Assembly: GCF_900100705.1 (NCBI RefSeq)
Contig: NZ_FNCH01000001.1
Coordinates: forward strand, 199,163-263,162
Length of the DNA stretch: 64,000 nucleotides
Direction: 5' to 3'
DNA from: Pedobacter terrae
Lineage (GTDB): Bacteria; Bacteroidota; Bacteroidia; Sphingobacteriales; Sphingobacteriaceae
This document shows positions 34,829 through 43,920 of this stretch, in pieces; the first letter of the stretch is position 1, and the number at the start of each line of letters is the position of its first letter. The notes below the pieces were generated by a model. That model searched no databases and was not told where the DNA came from. It saw nothing but the letters and a program-made list of their open reading frames with translations. Made by a program: the position numbers and the translations under genes.

Positions 34829-35143
34829 ATGACCGTTACCGTTTTAGCCATACTAGAAACAGATTTTAAACCAGATCTTTCATTAGGTAGAATTATGAAT
34901 GAAAGATTAAAGATCGCTGCTGCAGATCTGCAGGATATTCATTTACAACATTTACATGCAATTGGGCAACGTAGTGATGATTTGGTGGTTTATATCAGTT
35001 ATAACCCAAAATATAAAATCAGGTGGCGTGTAGTTAATGATGTGCCAGAAGATGTAGAAAACTTTGTAGCACAAACCTGTGGTAATTTAGGCTACATTCA
35101 ATGGAAAACCGCATCAATTAATGTATTTAAAGGAAGTGAATAG
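34829..35143 (+). CDS. Hypothetical protein, 104 aa
   Basis: I do not recognise a family. The protein is alpha/beta with LDLS-like patches, LQDIHLQHLHAIGQRSDDLV and YKIRWRVVNDVPEDVENFV. It has no signal peptide. The start at ATG 34829 is chosen because the longer frame to 34802 adds an unlikely leader. A terminator follows 40 bases after the stop. Confidence 0.5.
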   Translation: MTVTVLAILETDFKPDLSLGRIMNERLKIAAADLQDIHLQHLHAIGQRSDDLVVYISYNPKYKIRWRVVNDVPEDVENFVAQTCGNLGYIQWKTASINVFKGSE

Positions 35144-35184
35144 TGATCAATCCTTAGTTTAGTAAGGGATTTGTAAATATAATT

Positions 35185-35223
35185 AAACAAAAAACGAGAT
35201 GTTAAATACATCTCGTTTTTTGT
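35185..35223. terminator. Rho-independent terminator
   Basis: AAAACGAGATGT (35191-35202) and ACATCTCGTTTT (35208-35219) form a perfect 12-bp stem with A-rich upstream and T-rich downstream ends. It probably serves the 34829 gene. Confidence 0.8.
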
Positions 35224-35334
35224 TATCATGGCATCTCCGATCATTATGTTTAAGATGCTGAAATAGATTCAGCATAACGGATTGTATCAGTATATCATCA
35301 CCCTGATTTATTTCAGGGTCTATGCAATAATCTT

Positions 35335-36426
35335 TTAAACTAAAAATCCTCCACCCAATAAATCATTGCCTTCATAAAACACAGCCGATTGGCCGGGAGC
35401 AATTGCGGATACATGATGATCGAATACCACGCGCATTTTATCTTTTTCCTGAACAATTGTACTCAACATACCTGCATCCTTATAACGGATTTTGGTAATC
35501 ACATCGCTCATTGGTTCCTCAATACTGGCGTATTTAATTAAATTAATATTACGCACCATGGCTTCACGGCGTTCAAGCTCATCAGCTTTGCCTAAAACAA
35601 CTGTATTGCTTTCTGGTAGGATCTGCGTTACAAACATAGGCTCACCAAAGGCAACACCCAATCCTTTTCTCTGACCGATGGTATAAAAAGGATAACCTTT
35701 ATGTTGCCCGACCACCATTCCATTGCTTAAAATAAAATTTCCGCCTGCTACTCTATCTTCTAAATCAGCTACTTTATGTTTCAAGAAAGCCCTGTAATCA
35801 TTATCCGGTACAAAGCAAATTTCGTAACTCTCTGATTTTTTGGCTAGTTCTTCCTGGCCCATATCTAAAGCCATCTGTCTGATTTCAGACTTTGCAAAAC
35901 TGCCTAATGGGAATTTGGTGCGCGAAAGGTTTTCTTGCGAAACACCCCATAATACATAAGACTGATCTTTATTTTCATCTTTTCCTTTCGAAATTACATA
36001 ACGGCCGCTATCTTGCTGGCGGATATTGGCATAATGCCCCGTTGCAATAAATTCACAATCCAGTTTATTGGCACGTTTTAAAAGTGCTTCCCATTTAATA
36101 TGCGTATTACATAAAACACACGGATTTGGCGTCCGACCGGCAAGATATTCATCTACAAAATTATCAATCACATAATCGCCAAATTCATCCCTGATATCCA
36201 GAATGTAATGCGGGAATCCATAATTTACGGCAAGCGTGCGGGCATCATTAATACTGTCTAATGAGCAACAACCAGTTTCTTTACTGCTACCGCCAGAAGT
36301 AGCATAATCCCAGGTCTTCATAGTTAACCCAATAACCTCATACCCCTGCTCATGCAACATTACAGCTGCTACCGAACTATCAACCCCGCCACTCATGGCC
36401 ACCAGAATTCTACCGTGTTTACTCAT
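35335..36426 (-). CDS. mnmA: tRNA-specific 2-thiouridylase
   Basis: MnmA thiolates U34 of Lys, Glu and Gln tRNAs. The 363-residue protein has the PP-loop VAMSGGVDSSVAA, the catalytic Cys in GRTPNPCVLCNTHIKW and the second Cys in ESYEICFVPD, plus GQRKGLGVA and the C-terminal barrel (AIAPGQSAVFYEG). The start is ATG at 36426, since the upstream frame to 36447 needs TTG. It is a single gene. Confidence 0.95.
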   Translation of the reverse strand: MSKHGRILVAMSGGVDSSVAAVMLHEQGYEVIGLTMKTWDYATSGGSSKETGCCSLDSINDARTLAVNYGFPHYILDIRDEFGDYVIDNFVDEYLAGRTPNPCVLCNTHIKWEALLKRANKLDCEFIATGHYANIRQQDSGRYVISKGKDENKDQSYVLWGVSQENLSRTKFPLGSFAKSEIRQMALDMGQEELAKKSESYEICFVPDNDYRAFLKHKVADLEDRVAGGNFILSNGMVVGQHKGYPFYTIGQRKGLGVAFGEPMFVTQILPESNTVVLGKADELERREAMVRNINLIKYASIEEPMSDVITKIRYKDAGMLSTIVQEKDKMRVVFDHHVSAIAPGQSAVFYEGNDLLGGGFLV

Positions 36427-36868
36427 CTTAAAAATATAAGGATGCAAAAATAAGGTTTATTTAGTTGAAATTATTTAAAGGAAGTCAGTTACTTGTAAAA
36501 AGCGTTGACTAAACTTCCTGCTTTATATATTAACTGGTAATTAATATTTTGAAAATGATTAGTCCGGTGTTAGTGGCCGCCAGCAGTCCTGCTATCCCTT
36601 CAAGTTCTCGGCTCGTACCTCACCTCTGGGCTCCCCGTTTTATCAGTTTTAACTGTAAAGTCTGTACTAATCGGCAAAACAAAAAGCACACATAAACCTC
36701 GCAGGTTTTTAAAACCTGAGAAGTTTGAATCACAATAAGTTGTATCTTCAAGCTTATAAAATGTATTTTTTTATTTACTTAAACGTTTTAGTTTATGCTT
36801 TGTGCATATTTGAAGATAAATTAATACCTTAGAATTTTCAACAAAACAAACTAAATTTTTAAAAAGAT
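36427..36868. other. Intergenic region with two repeat-like elements
   Basis: It holds a GC-rich 116-base element (36557-36672) and an AACCTCGCAGG...CCTGAGAAGTT palindrome (about 36693-36725), followed by the AT-rich leader of the GH92 gene. No gene is visible. Confidence 0.5.
36557..36672. repeat. GC-rich element bounded by GATTAGT/ACTAATC inverted ends
   Basis: GATTAGT (36557-36563) and ACTAATC (36666-36672) bound a block with GTGGCCGCCAGCAGTCCTGC and CTCTGGGCTCCCC, far richer in G+C than its surroundings. It could be a repeat element or a structured RNA. Confidence 0.4.
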
Positions 36869-39154
36869 ATGATTAAAAAATTGATCCTGCCTTGTCTTTT
36901 GCTATCGGCCATGGTTACATCGGCACAGCAGAATTTAGTGCAGTATGTTAAACCCATTATCGGCACTTCAAAAATGGGGCATACTTATCCGGGGGCAACA
37001 GTTCCCTTTGGTGCCGTGCAGCTAAGCCCCGAAACGGATACTTTATCCTATGAAGTAAACGGAAAATACAATGGCGATGTATATAAATATTGTGCAGGGT
37101 ATAAGTATGAAGATAAAACCATTACGGGGTTTAGTCATACCCATTTTAGCGGTACCGGACACTCTGATCTGGGCGATTTTCTGATTATGCCTACACAGGG
37201 GAAGCTGCAGTTAAACCCGGGTGTGGCTTCTAATCCTAAAGGCGGTTACCGTTCTGCCTATTCGCATAACAATGAGGTTGCCGAGGCTGGTTATTACAAA
37301 GTGAAGCTAGATGATGATAATATTACAGCAGAACTCACCTCAACCACCAGGGTAGGTATGCACCAGTATACTTTTCCTAAATCAGATCAATCGCATATTA
37401 TTCTGGATCTAATGGCAGGAATTTATAATTATGAAGAAAAAACAGTATGGACCTACGTTCGTGTGGTGAACGATACCTTAATTACAGGTTACCGTCAGAC
37501 CAATGGATGGGCCAGAACACGAACCGTATATTTTGCAATGAGTTTTTCTAAACCATTCAAAAGTTATGGTCGCAAAAGCTACGATGCGAAACAAGCTTAC
37601 CGGGGCTTTTGGGGTAAGTTTAATCAGGACCAGAACTTTCCGGAGATTGCTGGCAAAAAATTAAAAATGTTTTTCGATTTCGATACCAAAGAAGGAGAGA
37701 AGATCAAAATTAAATTTGCTTTATCTCCCGTAAGTCAGGAAAATGCGCTGCAGAATATGCGTGCAGAAATTTCGGGTTGGGATTTTGAAAAAGTAAAAGC
37801 ACAGGCACAGGCTACATGGAACAAAGAATTGAACAAAATTCAGGTAAACACATCTAATAATAATAAAATAAACTTTTATACTGCCTTATATCATGCCTAT
37901 ATCAATCCAACAACATATACCGATATAAATGGAGAGTATAAGGGGTTAGATCAGGGCGTGCATAAAGCATATGGATTTACCAATTATACTACCTTTTCTC
38001 TTTGGGATACCTACCGGGCTTTACATCCATTTTTTAATATTACCCAGCCAGGCCGTAGTAATGATATGGTGAAATCGATGTTGGCGCATTACGATCAGAG
38101 CAGCTTGCACATGTTACCCATCTGGTCGCATTATGCCAACGATAACTGGTGTATGAGTGGTTACCACAGTGTTTCGGTAATTGCTGATGCCATTATTAAA
38201 GGTACTTACAGTGGTGATGCGAACAAAGCTTTAGATGCCTGCGTAGCAACAGCCAAACACCGCGATTATGAGGGAATTGGCTACTATATGGATAAAGGTT
38301 ATATCCCGGCAGAAAAATCGGGCATTTCGGTTTCCAATAACCTAGAATATTCTTACGATGATTGGTCGATTGCACAATTGGCTAAAAAATTAGATAGGAT
38401 GGATATTTACGATGAGTTTATCAAACGTTCTAACAACTGGAAAAATAACTATGACAGTGCTTCGGGTTTTATGCGTCCGAAATTGGCCGATGGAACCTTT
38501 AAAAAGGAATTTGATCCAAAAGATACCGAAGGACAAGGTTTTATTGAAGGTAATAGCTGGAACTATAGCTTCTTTGTGCCACAAGACCCGGCTACTTTAA
38601 TAGAAATGATGGGCGGTAAAAAGAAATTTGCTACCCGTTTAGATACCTTGTTTACCATGCATTTGCCTGATGAGTTTTTTGCGCATACCGAAGATATTAC
38701 CCGCGAAGGTATTATTGGTGGCTATGTGCATGGAAACGAGCCGGCACACCATATTGTATATCTTTATAATTGGACCGATCAGCCATGGAAAACACAAGCC
38801 CAGGTTCGTCATATCCTGAATATGCAATACAAACCTACTGCCGATGGTTTAGGTGGAAATGATGACTGTGGACAGATGAGCGCCTGGTATATGTTTTCTT
38901 CATTGGGCTTTTACCCGGTTGCGCCAGGTTCAGATGTGTACTCCTTAGGCAGTCCTTTGGTAAATCATGCTGTAATCAATTTAGAAAATGGTAAAACCTT
39001 TACGGTTGAAGCCATTAAACAAAGCGATAAGAATGTATATGTAGCAAAGGTTTTATTGAACGGCAAAGAAATTACCAATCATAAAATTAAACATGCTGAT
39101 ATCACCGATGGTGGAAAGCTTACTTTTTACATGAGTGCAAAGCCTAAAAAATAA
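36869..39154 (+). CDS. GH92 family alpha-mannosidase, secreted
   Basis: GH92 enzymes are calcium-dependent exo-acting alpha-mannosidases that trim mannose from N-glycans or yeast mannan. The 761-residue protein has a signal peptide (MIKKLILPCLLLSAMVTSAQ), the N-terminal signature GTSKMGHTYPGATVPFG, GFSHTHFSGTG, SLWDTYRALHP, the likely catalytic Glu E560 in EGNSWNY and the Asp pair D665/D666 in GGNDDCGQMSAWY. The length is typical. It stands alone, not in a SusC/SusD locus, and ends in a strong terminator. Confidence 0.93.
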   Translation: MIKKLILPCLLLSAMVTSAQQNLVQYVKPIIGTSKMGHTYPGATVPFGAVQLSPETDTLSYEVNGKYNGDVYKYCAGYKYEDKTITGFSHTHFSGTGHSDLGDFLIMPTQGKLQLNPGVASNPKGGYRSAYSHNNEVAEAGYYKVKLDDDNITAELTSTTRVGMHQYTFPKSDQSHIILDLMAGIYNYEEKTVWTYVRVVNDTLITGYRQTNGWARTRTVYFAMSFSKPFKSYGRKSYDAKQAYRGFWGKFNQDQNFPEIAGKKLKMFFDFDTKEGEKIKIKFALSPVSQENALQNMRAEISGWDFEKVKAQAQATWNKELNKIQVNTSNNNKINFYTALYHAYINPTTYTDINGEYKGLDQGVHKAYGFTNYTTFSLWDTYRALHPFFNITQPGRSNDMVKSMLAHYDQSSLHMLPIWSHYANDNWCMSGYHSVSVIADAIIKGTYSGDANKALDACVATAKHRDYEGIGYYMDKGYIPAEKSGISVSNNLEYSYDDWSIAQLAKKLDRMDIYDEFIKRSNNWKNNYDSASGFMRPKLADGTFKKEFDPKDTEGQGFIEGNSWNYSFFVPQDPATLIEMMGGKKKFATRLDTLFTMHLPDEFFAHTEDITREGIIGGYVHGNEPAHHIVYLYNWTDQPWKTQAQVRHILNMQYKPTADGLGGNDDCGQMSAWYMFSSLGFYPVAPGSDVYSLGSPLVNHAVINLENGKTFTVEAIKQSDKNVYVAKVLLNGKEITNHKIKHADITDGGKLTFYMSAKPKK

Positions 39155-39170
39155 TTTCTCATCCCTGTAC

Positions 39171-39204
39171 AAAAAAAGTCGGCTATTTTAGCCGACTTTT
39201 TTTT
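39171..39204. terminator. Rho-independent terminator after the GH92 gene
   Basis: AAAGTCGGCTA and TAGCCGACTTT form a strong stem with a short loop, followed by a run of T (to 39204). Confidence 0.85.
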
Positions 39205-39216
39205 CCTTCCGAATGT

Positions 39217-39254
39217 CGTCATTTCGAGCGGAGTACAACGAAGCCGAGAAATCT
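39217..39254. repeat. Interspersed repeat, CGTCATTTCGAGCG type
   Basis: CGTCATTTCGAGCGGAGTAC through GCCGAGAAATCT, a close copy of 14473-14510. Confidence 0.65.
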
Positions 39255-39390
39255 GAACCGACATAGATCTCCCCCGCCCTTAAGGCATTAAAATACAAGA
39301 TATTTATGCACTAAGTAAAACATTGAATCTATAAAAATTCTATAACGCGTGAAGTAAGTTTAATAATAAATTTTGATATCCAAATTATAC

Positions 39391-39406
39391 ATCGTAATAT
39401 TGCGAT
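39391..39406. promoter_or_regulatory. Candidate ArsR operator in front of arsR
   Basis: ATCGTAATATTGCGAT is an imperfect palindrome of the form ATCGYAATATTRCGAT, seven bases before the arsR ATG. This suits autorepression relieved by arsenite. Confidence 0.6.
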
Positions 39407-39412
39407 ATAAAT

Positions 39413-39742
39413 ATGGGGCTTACCAAAACAGAAATCTTTACCGAAGAACAAAACCAGATGGCAGCGTGGTTAAAAGCGATGGCACATCCTGCGCGAATAG
39501 CCATTCTTCAGCGCATCCTCCAATCAAATACCTGTATTTGTGGTGATTTGGTTGAAGAACTGGGTTTGGCACAGGCGACCATTTCCCAACATTTAAAAGA
39601 ACTTAAAAATGCGGGCATTATACAGGGTACAATAGAAGGGGTGAGCATCTGTTACTGCATAGAACCTAAGACATGGAAATTACTCCAAAATCAATTGGGA
39701 GATTTTTTTGCTTCTTATCAAGGTGAACAAAACTGCTGTTAA
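39413..39742 (+). CDS. arsR: ArsR-family metalloregulator
   Basis: The 109-residue winged-helix repressor has MAHPARIAILQRIL, the helix containing TCICGDLVEELG and the recognition helix AQATISQHLKELKNAG. The C-x-C before the DNA-binding helix is the typical arsenite/antimonite site. A terminal CC pair (EQNCC) may help. It is the first gene of the arsenic operon, with an operator just upstream. Confidence 0.92.
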   Translation: MGLTKTEIFTEEQNQMAAWLKAMAHPARIAILQRILQSNTCICGDLVEELGLAQATISQHLKELKNAGIIQGTIEGVSICYCIEPKTWKLLQNQLGDFFASYQGEQNCC

Positions 39743-39768
39743 AATTTTTTATTCATATCAATCGTTAA

Positions 39769-39784
39769 ATTGCAATATTATGAT
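39769..39784. promoter_or_regulatory. Second ArsR-box-like site overlapping the DUF6428 start codon
   Basis: ATTGCAATATTATGAT matches ATCGCAATATTACGAT, the reverse complement of the upstream box, at 14 of 16 positions. It overlaps the ATG at 39780. It may give internal control, or it may be chance in AT-rich DNA. Confidence 0.4.
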
Positions 39785-40346
39785 CAATAAATTATCTGTC
39801 GGGTGGAGTGCTTTTAAGGCTAAACTTCAACAACATCCGGAATTGCTTTTGCAGTTCCAATATGAGTCTAATAAATGGGTAAATGCCAATTACCACATTA
39901 CAGAGATTAAACAGGCACCGATAACCTCAGTAGATTGCGGAGGAGTAATGAATGCCTGGACTGAAATTATAGTGCAGTTATGGGAACCTACCGACGAGGA
40001 AGAGGGCAGGGCTATGGAGGTTAAAAAAGCATTATCTATTATCAATCTGGTAGAAAGTAAGCTCCAACTAAATCCAAATGGAATTGTGAAAATTGAATTT
40101 GGTAATTCTTTGTTCGATACGAGGCAGATGTTTCCGGGGGAATTTAAAATTGACGATGAAAACTTGATTTTGGATCTTACCCCGGATGCTACCCAATGTA
40201 AAGCCATTAACCGCGGTGGAAGTTGCGGTACCACTTCAGCAGGTGAAGAATGTTGCGCACCCGCTGAACCTGTAAAAAGAAAAATCGAATTGGTTAACCT
40301 CGCCGCTGATCAAAATAGCTGTACACCGGGGAGCGGTTGTTGTTAA
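39780..40346 (+). CDS. DUF6428-type protein of arsenic operons, Cys-rich C-terminus
   Basis: The 188-residue protein has an alpha/beta body (DNA-free, no signal) and a Cys-rich end: GGSCGTT, EECCAPAEP and CTPGSGCC. Proteins of this kind recur between arsR and arsC in Bacteroidota ars operons; I recall them as DUF6428. The cysteines could bind arsenite or zinc, but no function is established. The ATG at 39780 is chosen because the longer frame overlaps arsR. Confidence 0.7.
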   Translation: MINKLSVGWSAFKAKLQQHPELLLQFQYESNKWVNANYHITEIKQAPITSVDCGGVMNAWTEIIVQLWEPTDEEEGRAMEVKKALSIINLVESKLQLNPNGIVKIEFGNSLFDTRQMFPGEFKIDDENLILDLTPDATQCKAINRGGSCGTTSAGEECCAPAEPVKRKIELVNLAADQNSCTPGSGCC

Positions 40347-40364
40347 GAAGTTAAATTTAAAATA

Positions 40365-40784
40365 ATGAAAAATATATTGGTGCTTTGCACCGGAAACAGT
40401 TGCCGTAGTCAACTTGCTGAAGGATATTTAAAATATTTCGCTCAAAACAAAGCTAAAATCTATAGTGCGGGTATCGAAGTGCATGGTGTAAACCCCAGGG
40501 CAATAAAAATAATGGCAGAAGATGGAATCGATATTTCGGATCAAACATCGAATAATGTCGAAGAATACTTTGATGTTCCTTTTAATTATGTGATTACTGT
40601 ATGTGATCATGCGAAAGAAAGTTGTCCGTATTTCCCAACTCAGGCCATAAAACTGCACCATAACTTTCCCGATCCGGCTAAAGCGATAGGTACTGAAGCT
40701 GAAATTATGACACAATTCAGAAGCACAAGAGACTTGATTAAAGTTTACATGGAGAATTTTGTCAACGAAAACTTAAAACGATAA
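40365..40784 (+). CDS. arsC: Arsenate reductase, low-molecular-weight phosphatase type
   Basis: ArsC reduces arsenate to arsenite using a Cys cascade. The 139-residue protein starts with the P-loop [14 protein letters not shown] (nucleophile Cys in CTGNSCRS) and has [12 protein letters not shown] with the resolving cysteines. This is the thioredoxin-coupled type. It lies 18 bases after the DUF6428 gene and one base before acr3. Confidence 0.92.
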   Translation: MKNILVLCTGNSCRSQLAEGYLKYFAQNKAKIYSAGIEVHGVNPRAIKIMAEDGIDISDQTSNNVEEYFDVPFNYVITVCDHAKESCPYFPTQAIKLHHNFPDPAKAIGTEAEIMTQFRSTRDLIKVYMENFVNENLKR

Positions 40785-40785
40785 G

Positions 40786-41850
40786 ATGTCGGCAAATAGT
40801 TGTACGCCTGTAGTGAAACGAAAACAGCTCAGTTTTTTAGACCGGTACTTAACGATCTGGATTTTTTTATCGATGCTTTTAGGTGTATCGCTGGGCTATT
40901 TATTTCCTTCATCTGCGGTATTAATCAATTCATTTTCCAGTGGAAGTACCAACATTCCTTTAGCAATTGGATTAATCCTGATGATGTATCCTCCTTTAGC
41001 CAAAGTCAATTATGGAAACCTGGGCGAAGTATTTAAAAATACCAAAGTTTTAGGGGCTTCGCTGGTTTTAAATTGGATCGTTGGGCCATTTTTAATGTTT
41101 TTCCTGGCGATTATCTTTTTACATGGGTATCCCGAATACATGGTTGGTTTAATTATGATCGGTTTAGCCAGGTGTATTGCCATGGTGGTAGTTTGGAATG
41201 AACTTGCGGAGGGAAGCCGTGAATATGCTGCTGGTCTGATTGCCCTGAATAGTATTTTTCAGGTATTGCTTTACAGTTTATTCGCTTACTTCTTTATTAC
41301 CATTTTGCCTCCTATATTCGGTTTAAAAGGCTTACCTGTATCAATTTCTATTGGAGAGATTGCAAAAAGCGTGGGGATTTACCTGGGTATTCCGTTTTTA
41401 ATGGGCATTTTAAGTCAAAAAATACTGATTAAATGGAAAGGCGAAAAGTGGTTCCGCTTAACTTTTATTCCAATGATTTCGCCAGTAACCTTAATTGCCC
41501 TTTTGTTTACGATCGTAATAATGTTTAGTTTAAAAGGCGAGCTGATCGTTCAGATTCCATTGGACGTACTACGAATTGCCTTGCCATTGGTAATCTATTT
41601 CGCCATTATGTTTGTGATCAGTTTCTTTGTAGGTAAGTATTTCGGTGCAGATTATAGCCAAAGTACCGCTATTGCTTTTACCGCTACCGGAAACAACTTC
41701 GAATTGGCCATTGCAGTGGCCATAGGTGTATTCGGAATCCATTCCGGACAGGCATTTGCAGGTGTTATCGGTCCGTTGGTTGAAGTACCGGCATTAATTG
41801 CATTGGTTAACTTGGCGCAGTGGTTTAAGAGGCGATATTTTGAAGTATAA
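40786..41850 (+). CDS. acr3: ACR3-family arsenite efflux transporter
   Basis: The 354-residue membrane protein has about ten segments and the ACR3 hallmarks [13 protein letters not shown] (the thiolate Cys that binds arsenite) and [16 protein letters not shown]. It exports arsenite made by ArsC and completes the arsR-DUF6428-arsC-acr3 operon, with a one-base gap to arsC. Confidence 0.93.
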   Translation: MSANSCTPVVKRKQLSFLDRYLTIWIFLSMLLGVSLGYLFPSSAVLINSFSSGSTNIPLAIGLILMMYPPLAKVNYGNLGEVFKNTKVLGASLVLNWIVGPFLMFFLAIIFLHGYPEYMVGLIMIGLARCIAMVVVWNELAEGSREYAAGLIALNSIFQVLLYSLFAYFFITILPPIFGLKGLPVSISIGEIAKSVGIYLGIPFLMGILSQKILIKWKGEKWFRLTFIPMISPVTLIALLFTIVIMFSLKGELIVQIPLDVLRIALPLVIYFAIMFVISFFVGKYFGADYSQSTAIAFTATGNNFELAIAVAIGVFGIHSGQAFAGVIGPLVEVPALIALVNLAQWFKRRYFEV

Positions 41851-41901
41851 GATATAATCATCTCAAATGAAACGCAGCGAAATGGATAGATCTATCTAGA
41901 C

Positions 41902-41934
41902 AGATTTCTCGACTTCGCTGCGCTAGAAATGACG
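41902..41934. repeat. Interspersed repeat, CGTCATTTCGAGCG type, reversed
   Basis: AGATTTCTCGACTTCGCTGC through AAATGACG is the reverse-oriented copy of the element at 14473. A partial inverted partner lies at about 41862-41900. Confidence 0.6.
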
Positions 41935-41953
41935 ACTATTTTATGCTTGTATA

Positions 41954-42805
41954 CTACGCGCCAATCTCGTCAAAATTCGTGGCGGTTGCCAGATATTTCC
42001 AATTCGCCATATCCTTTTGTACATCCGCAATTTTCGCATCCGCAACCTGATAAGCATCAGGGCCTAAGAATAAATGAAGCGGTGGGTTTTCACTTTTTGA
42101 AGCTTCAATAATCACCTCAACTGCCTTGGCCGGATCGCCTGGCTGTTGGTTGTTGATGTCATTTTGGTGTGCCGCCTGCGAGTCACGTACTTCCTTGTAA
42201 GCGTCGATAGGAGAATTTGGAACGGCTAAAGAACCTGTTGTCAGAAATTCAGTTCTAAAATAACCCGGTTCTACCACTGTTGCTTTTATGCCCATCGATT
42301 TTACTTCTGCAGCTAACGATTCAGTAAAACCAACCACTGCGAATTTTGTAGCGCAATAAATTCCAAACCCTGGGAAATTACCTGAAAAACCACCAATTGA
42401 AGAAATGTTGAAAATATGACCTGATTGTTGTTTGCGTAATTGAGGCAAGACCTTTCTGATTATATTTAAAGAACCGAAAACATTCACATCGAAGTTTTGG
42501 CGTGATTCTTTATCACTTAGTTCTTCCAATGCACCAAGCATGCCATAACCTGCATTGTTTACCACAACATCTAACCGGCCAAATTTGCTGATGGTTTGGC
42601 TCACTGCACTTTCTACACTGTTTTCGTCGATCAGATCAACTGCCAAAGGCAAAAAGTTTTCGTGTTCGCCCACGGCTTTTGTTAAGTCGCTTAAATTTCT
42701 TGAAGTTGCGGCAACGTTAACACCACTGTTTAATAATGTTTTTACTAAGATTAATCCCAGGCCTTTTGATGCGCCTGTTACAAACCATACTTTTTGATTT
42801 TCCAT
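41954..42805 (-). CDS. SDR-family oxidoreductase
   Basis: The 283-residue classical SDR has TGASKGLGLILVKTLL for the cofactor, NNAGYGMLG and the catalytic tetrad with ISSIGGFSG and YCATK. The C-terminal part (PGDPAKAVEVIIEA, LFLGPDAY) is typical of oxidoreductases regulated by nearby AraC or TetR genes. It is a paralogue of the neighbour at 42998. The substrate is unknown. Confidence 0.88.
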   Translation of the reverse strand: MENQKVWFVTGASKGLGLILVKTLLNSGVNVAATSRNLSDLTKAVGEHENFLPLAVDLIDENSVESAVSQTISKFGRLDVVVNNAGYGMLGALEELSDKESRQNFDVNVFGSLNIIRKVLPQLRKQQSGHIFNISSIGGFSGNFPGFGIYCATKFAVVGFTESLAAEVKSMGIKATVVEPGYFRTEFLTTGSLAVPNSPIDAYKEVRDSQAAHQNDINNQQPGDPAKAVEVIIEASKSENPPLHLFLGPDAYQVADAKIADVQKDMANWKYLATATNFDEIGA

Positions 42806-42997
42806 GATATTGTTTTTAAGTCGAAATGAATTGATTGTGTGGTATCATAAAAATAGTTTCGCTAAAACTTTGTCATGTTGAGCCTGTCGAAACGCCTTAA
42901 ACAGGTTTATTGCAATTCCTTCCGACAATTTCGGATAACAAAGTTATATTTATGATACCGCCTCTTTTTGAAATGCTAATTCGCGATCAGGATTTAA

Positions 42998-43837
42998 TTA
43001 ATTGTCAAAATCTGTTGAAATGGTGATGGCTTTCCAATCGTTAAATTCTTTCTGTAGCGATTCTAATTTATTGTTTGCCCTCAGGAAAGCATCGTTCCCT
43101 AAAAGTAAATGAACCGGTGGATTAGGCATACTGACCAATGAGATCATAGCCGCTGCAGCCTTCTCGGGGTCACCAATCTGTTGACCATCCATTTTGAGGT
43201 ATTTATGGTGTATTGCGCGCACCTCTTCATATTCTGCAATGGGACTGGCTGCCAAAATTAGCGAATCAGTGGTTAAGAAACTGGTTCTGAATGCGCCGGG
43301 AACCACAACAGTTACTTTTACGCTAAATTCTTTAAGGTCTTCGGCAGATACTTCTGATAATGCAATTACCGCTGATTTTGCAGTTGCGTATACCGCCCAG
43401 CCAGTTGCACCCGCAATACCCGCAATTGATGCAATGTTAATGATGTGACCAGCTCTTTGTGCCCTTAAATAAGGTGAGGCTTTTCTGATGACATTTATTG
43501 TTCCGAAAACGTTTACATCAAAACTATTGCGCGTTTCTGCATCACTTAATTCTTCTATACTGCCTCCAATGCCATAACCCGCATTATTGATCACAACATC
43601 AATTCTTTCGAATTTTGCAATAGTGGCCTGTATAGCTTCTTCCACACTTTTTTCATCGGCCAGGTCAACGGCCAGCGGAAGAAATTTTCCAGAGTCATTA
43701 TTTACTGCTTTTTTAAGTTCACTGATATTTCTTGAGGTAGCCGCAACAGATTGGCCAGCTTTTAATAATTGATGAACTAAACTTAATCCTAAGCCCTTTG
43801 AAGCTCCGGTAATAAACCAAACTTTTTTCATGCCCAT
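42998..43837 (-). CDS. SDR-family oxidoreductase (paralogue)
   Basis: The 279-residue SDR has TGASKGLGLSLVHQLL, NNAGYGIGG and YATAK. It is similar throughout to the SDR at 41954, with matching LLLGNDAF near the end, so the pair probably arose by duplication. The start is ATG 43837 or 43831; the frame to 43876 is not similar to the family. The AraC gene lies upstream on the same strand with an 83-base gap. Confidence 0.88.
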   Translation of the reverse strand: MGMKKVWFITGASKGLGLSLVHQLLKAGQSVAATSRNISELKKAVNNDSGKFLPLAVDLADEKSVEEAIQATIAKFERIDVVINNAGYGIGGSIEELSDAETRNSFDVNVFGTINVIRKASPYLRAQRAGHIINIASIAGIAGATGWAVYATAKSAVIALSEVSAEDLKEFSVKVTVVVPGAFRTSFLTTDSLILAASPIAEYEEVRAIHHKYLKMDGQQIGDPEKAAAAMISLVSMPNPPVHLLLGNDAFLRANNKLESLQKEFNDWKAITISTDFDN

Positions 43838-43920
43838 AGTTTTATCCTTTTTTGTTAAGACAAAATTACAGTGCAAATGAATTTACGTTATTACGTTAAT
43901 CAAACCGATTATTACGAAAT

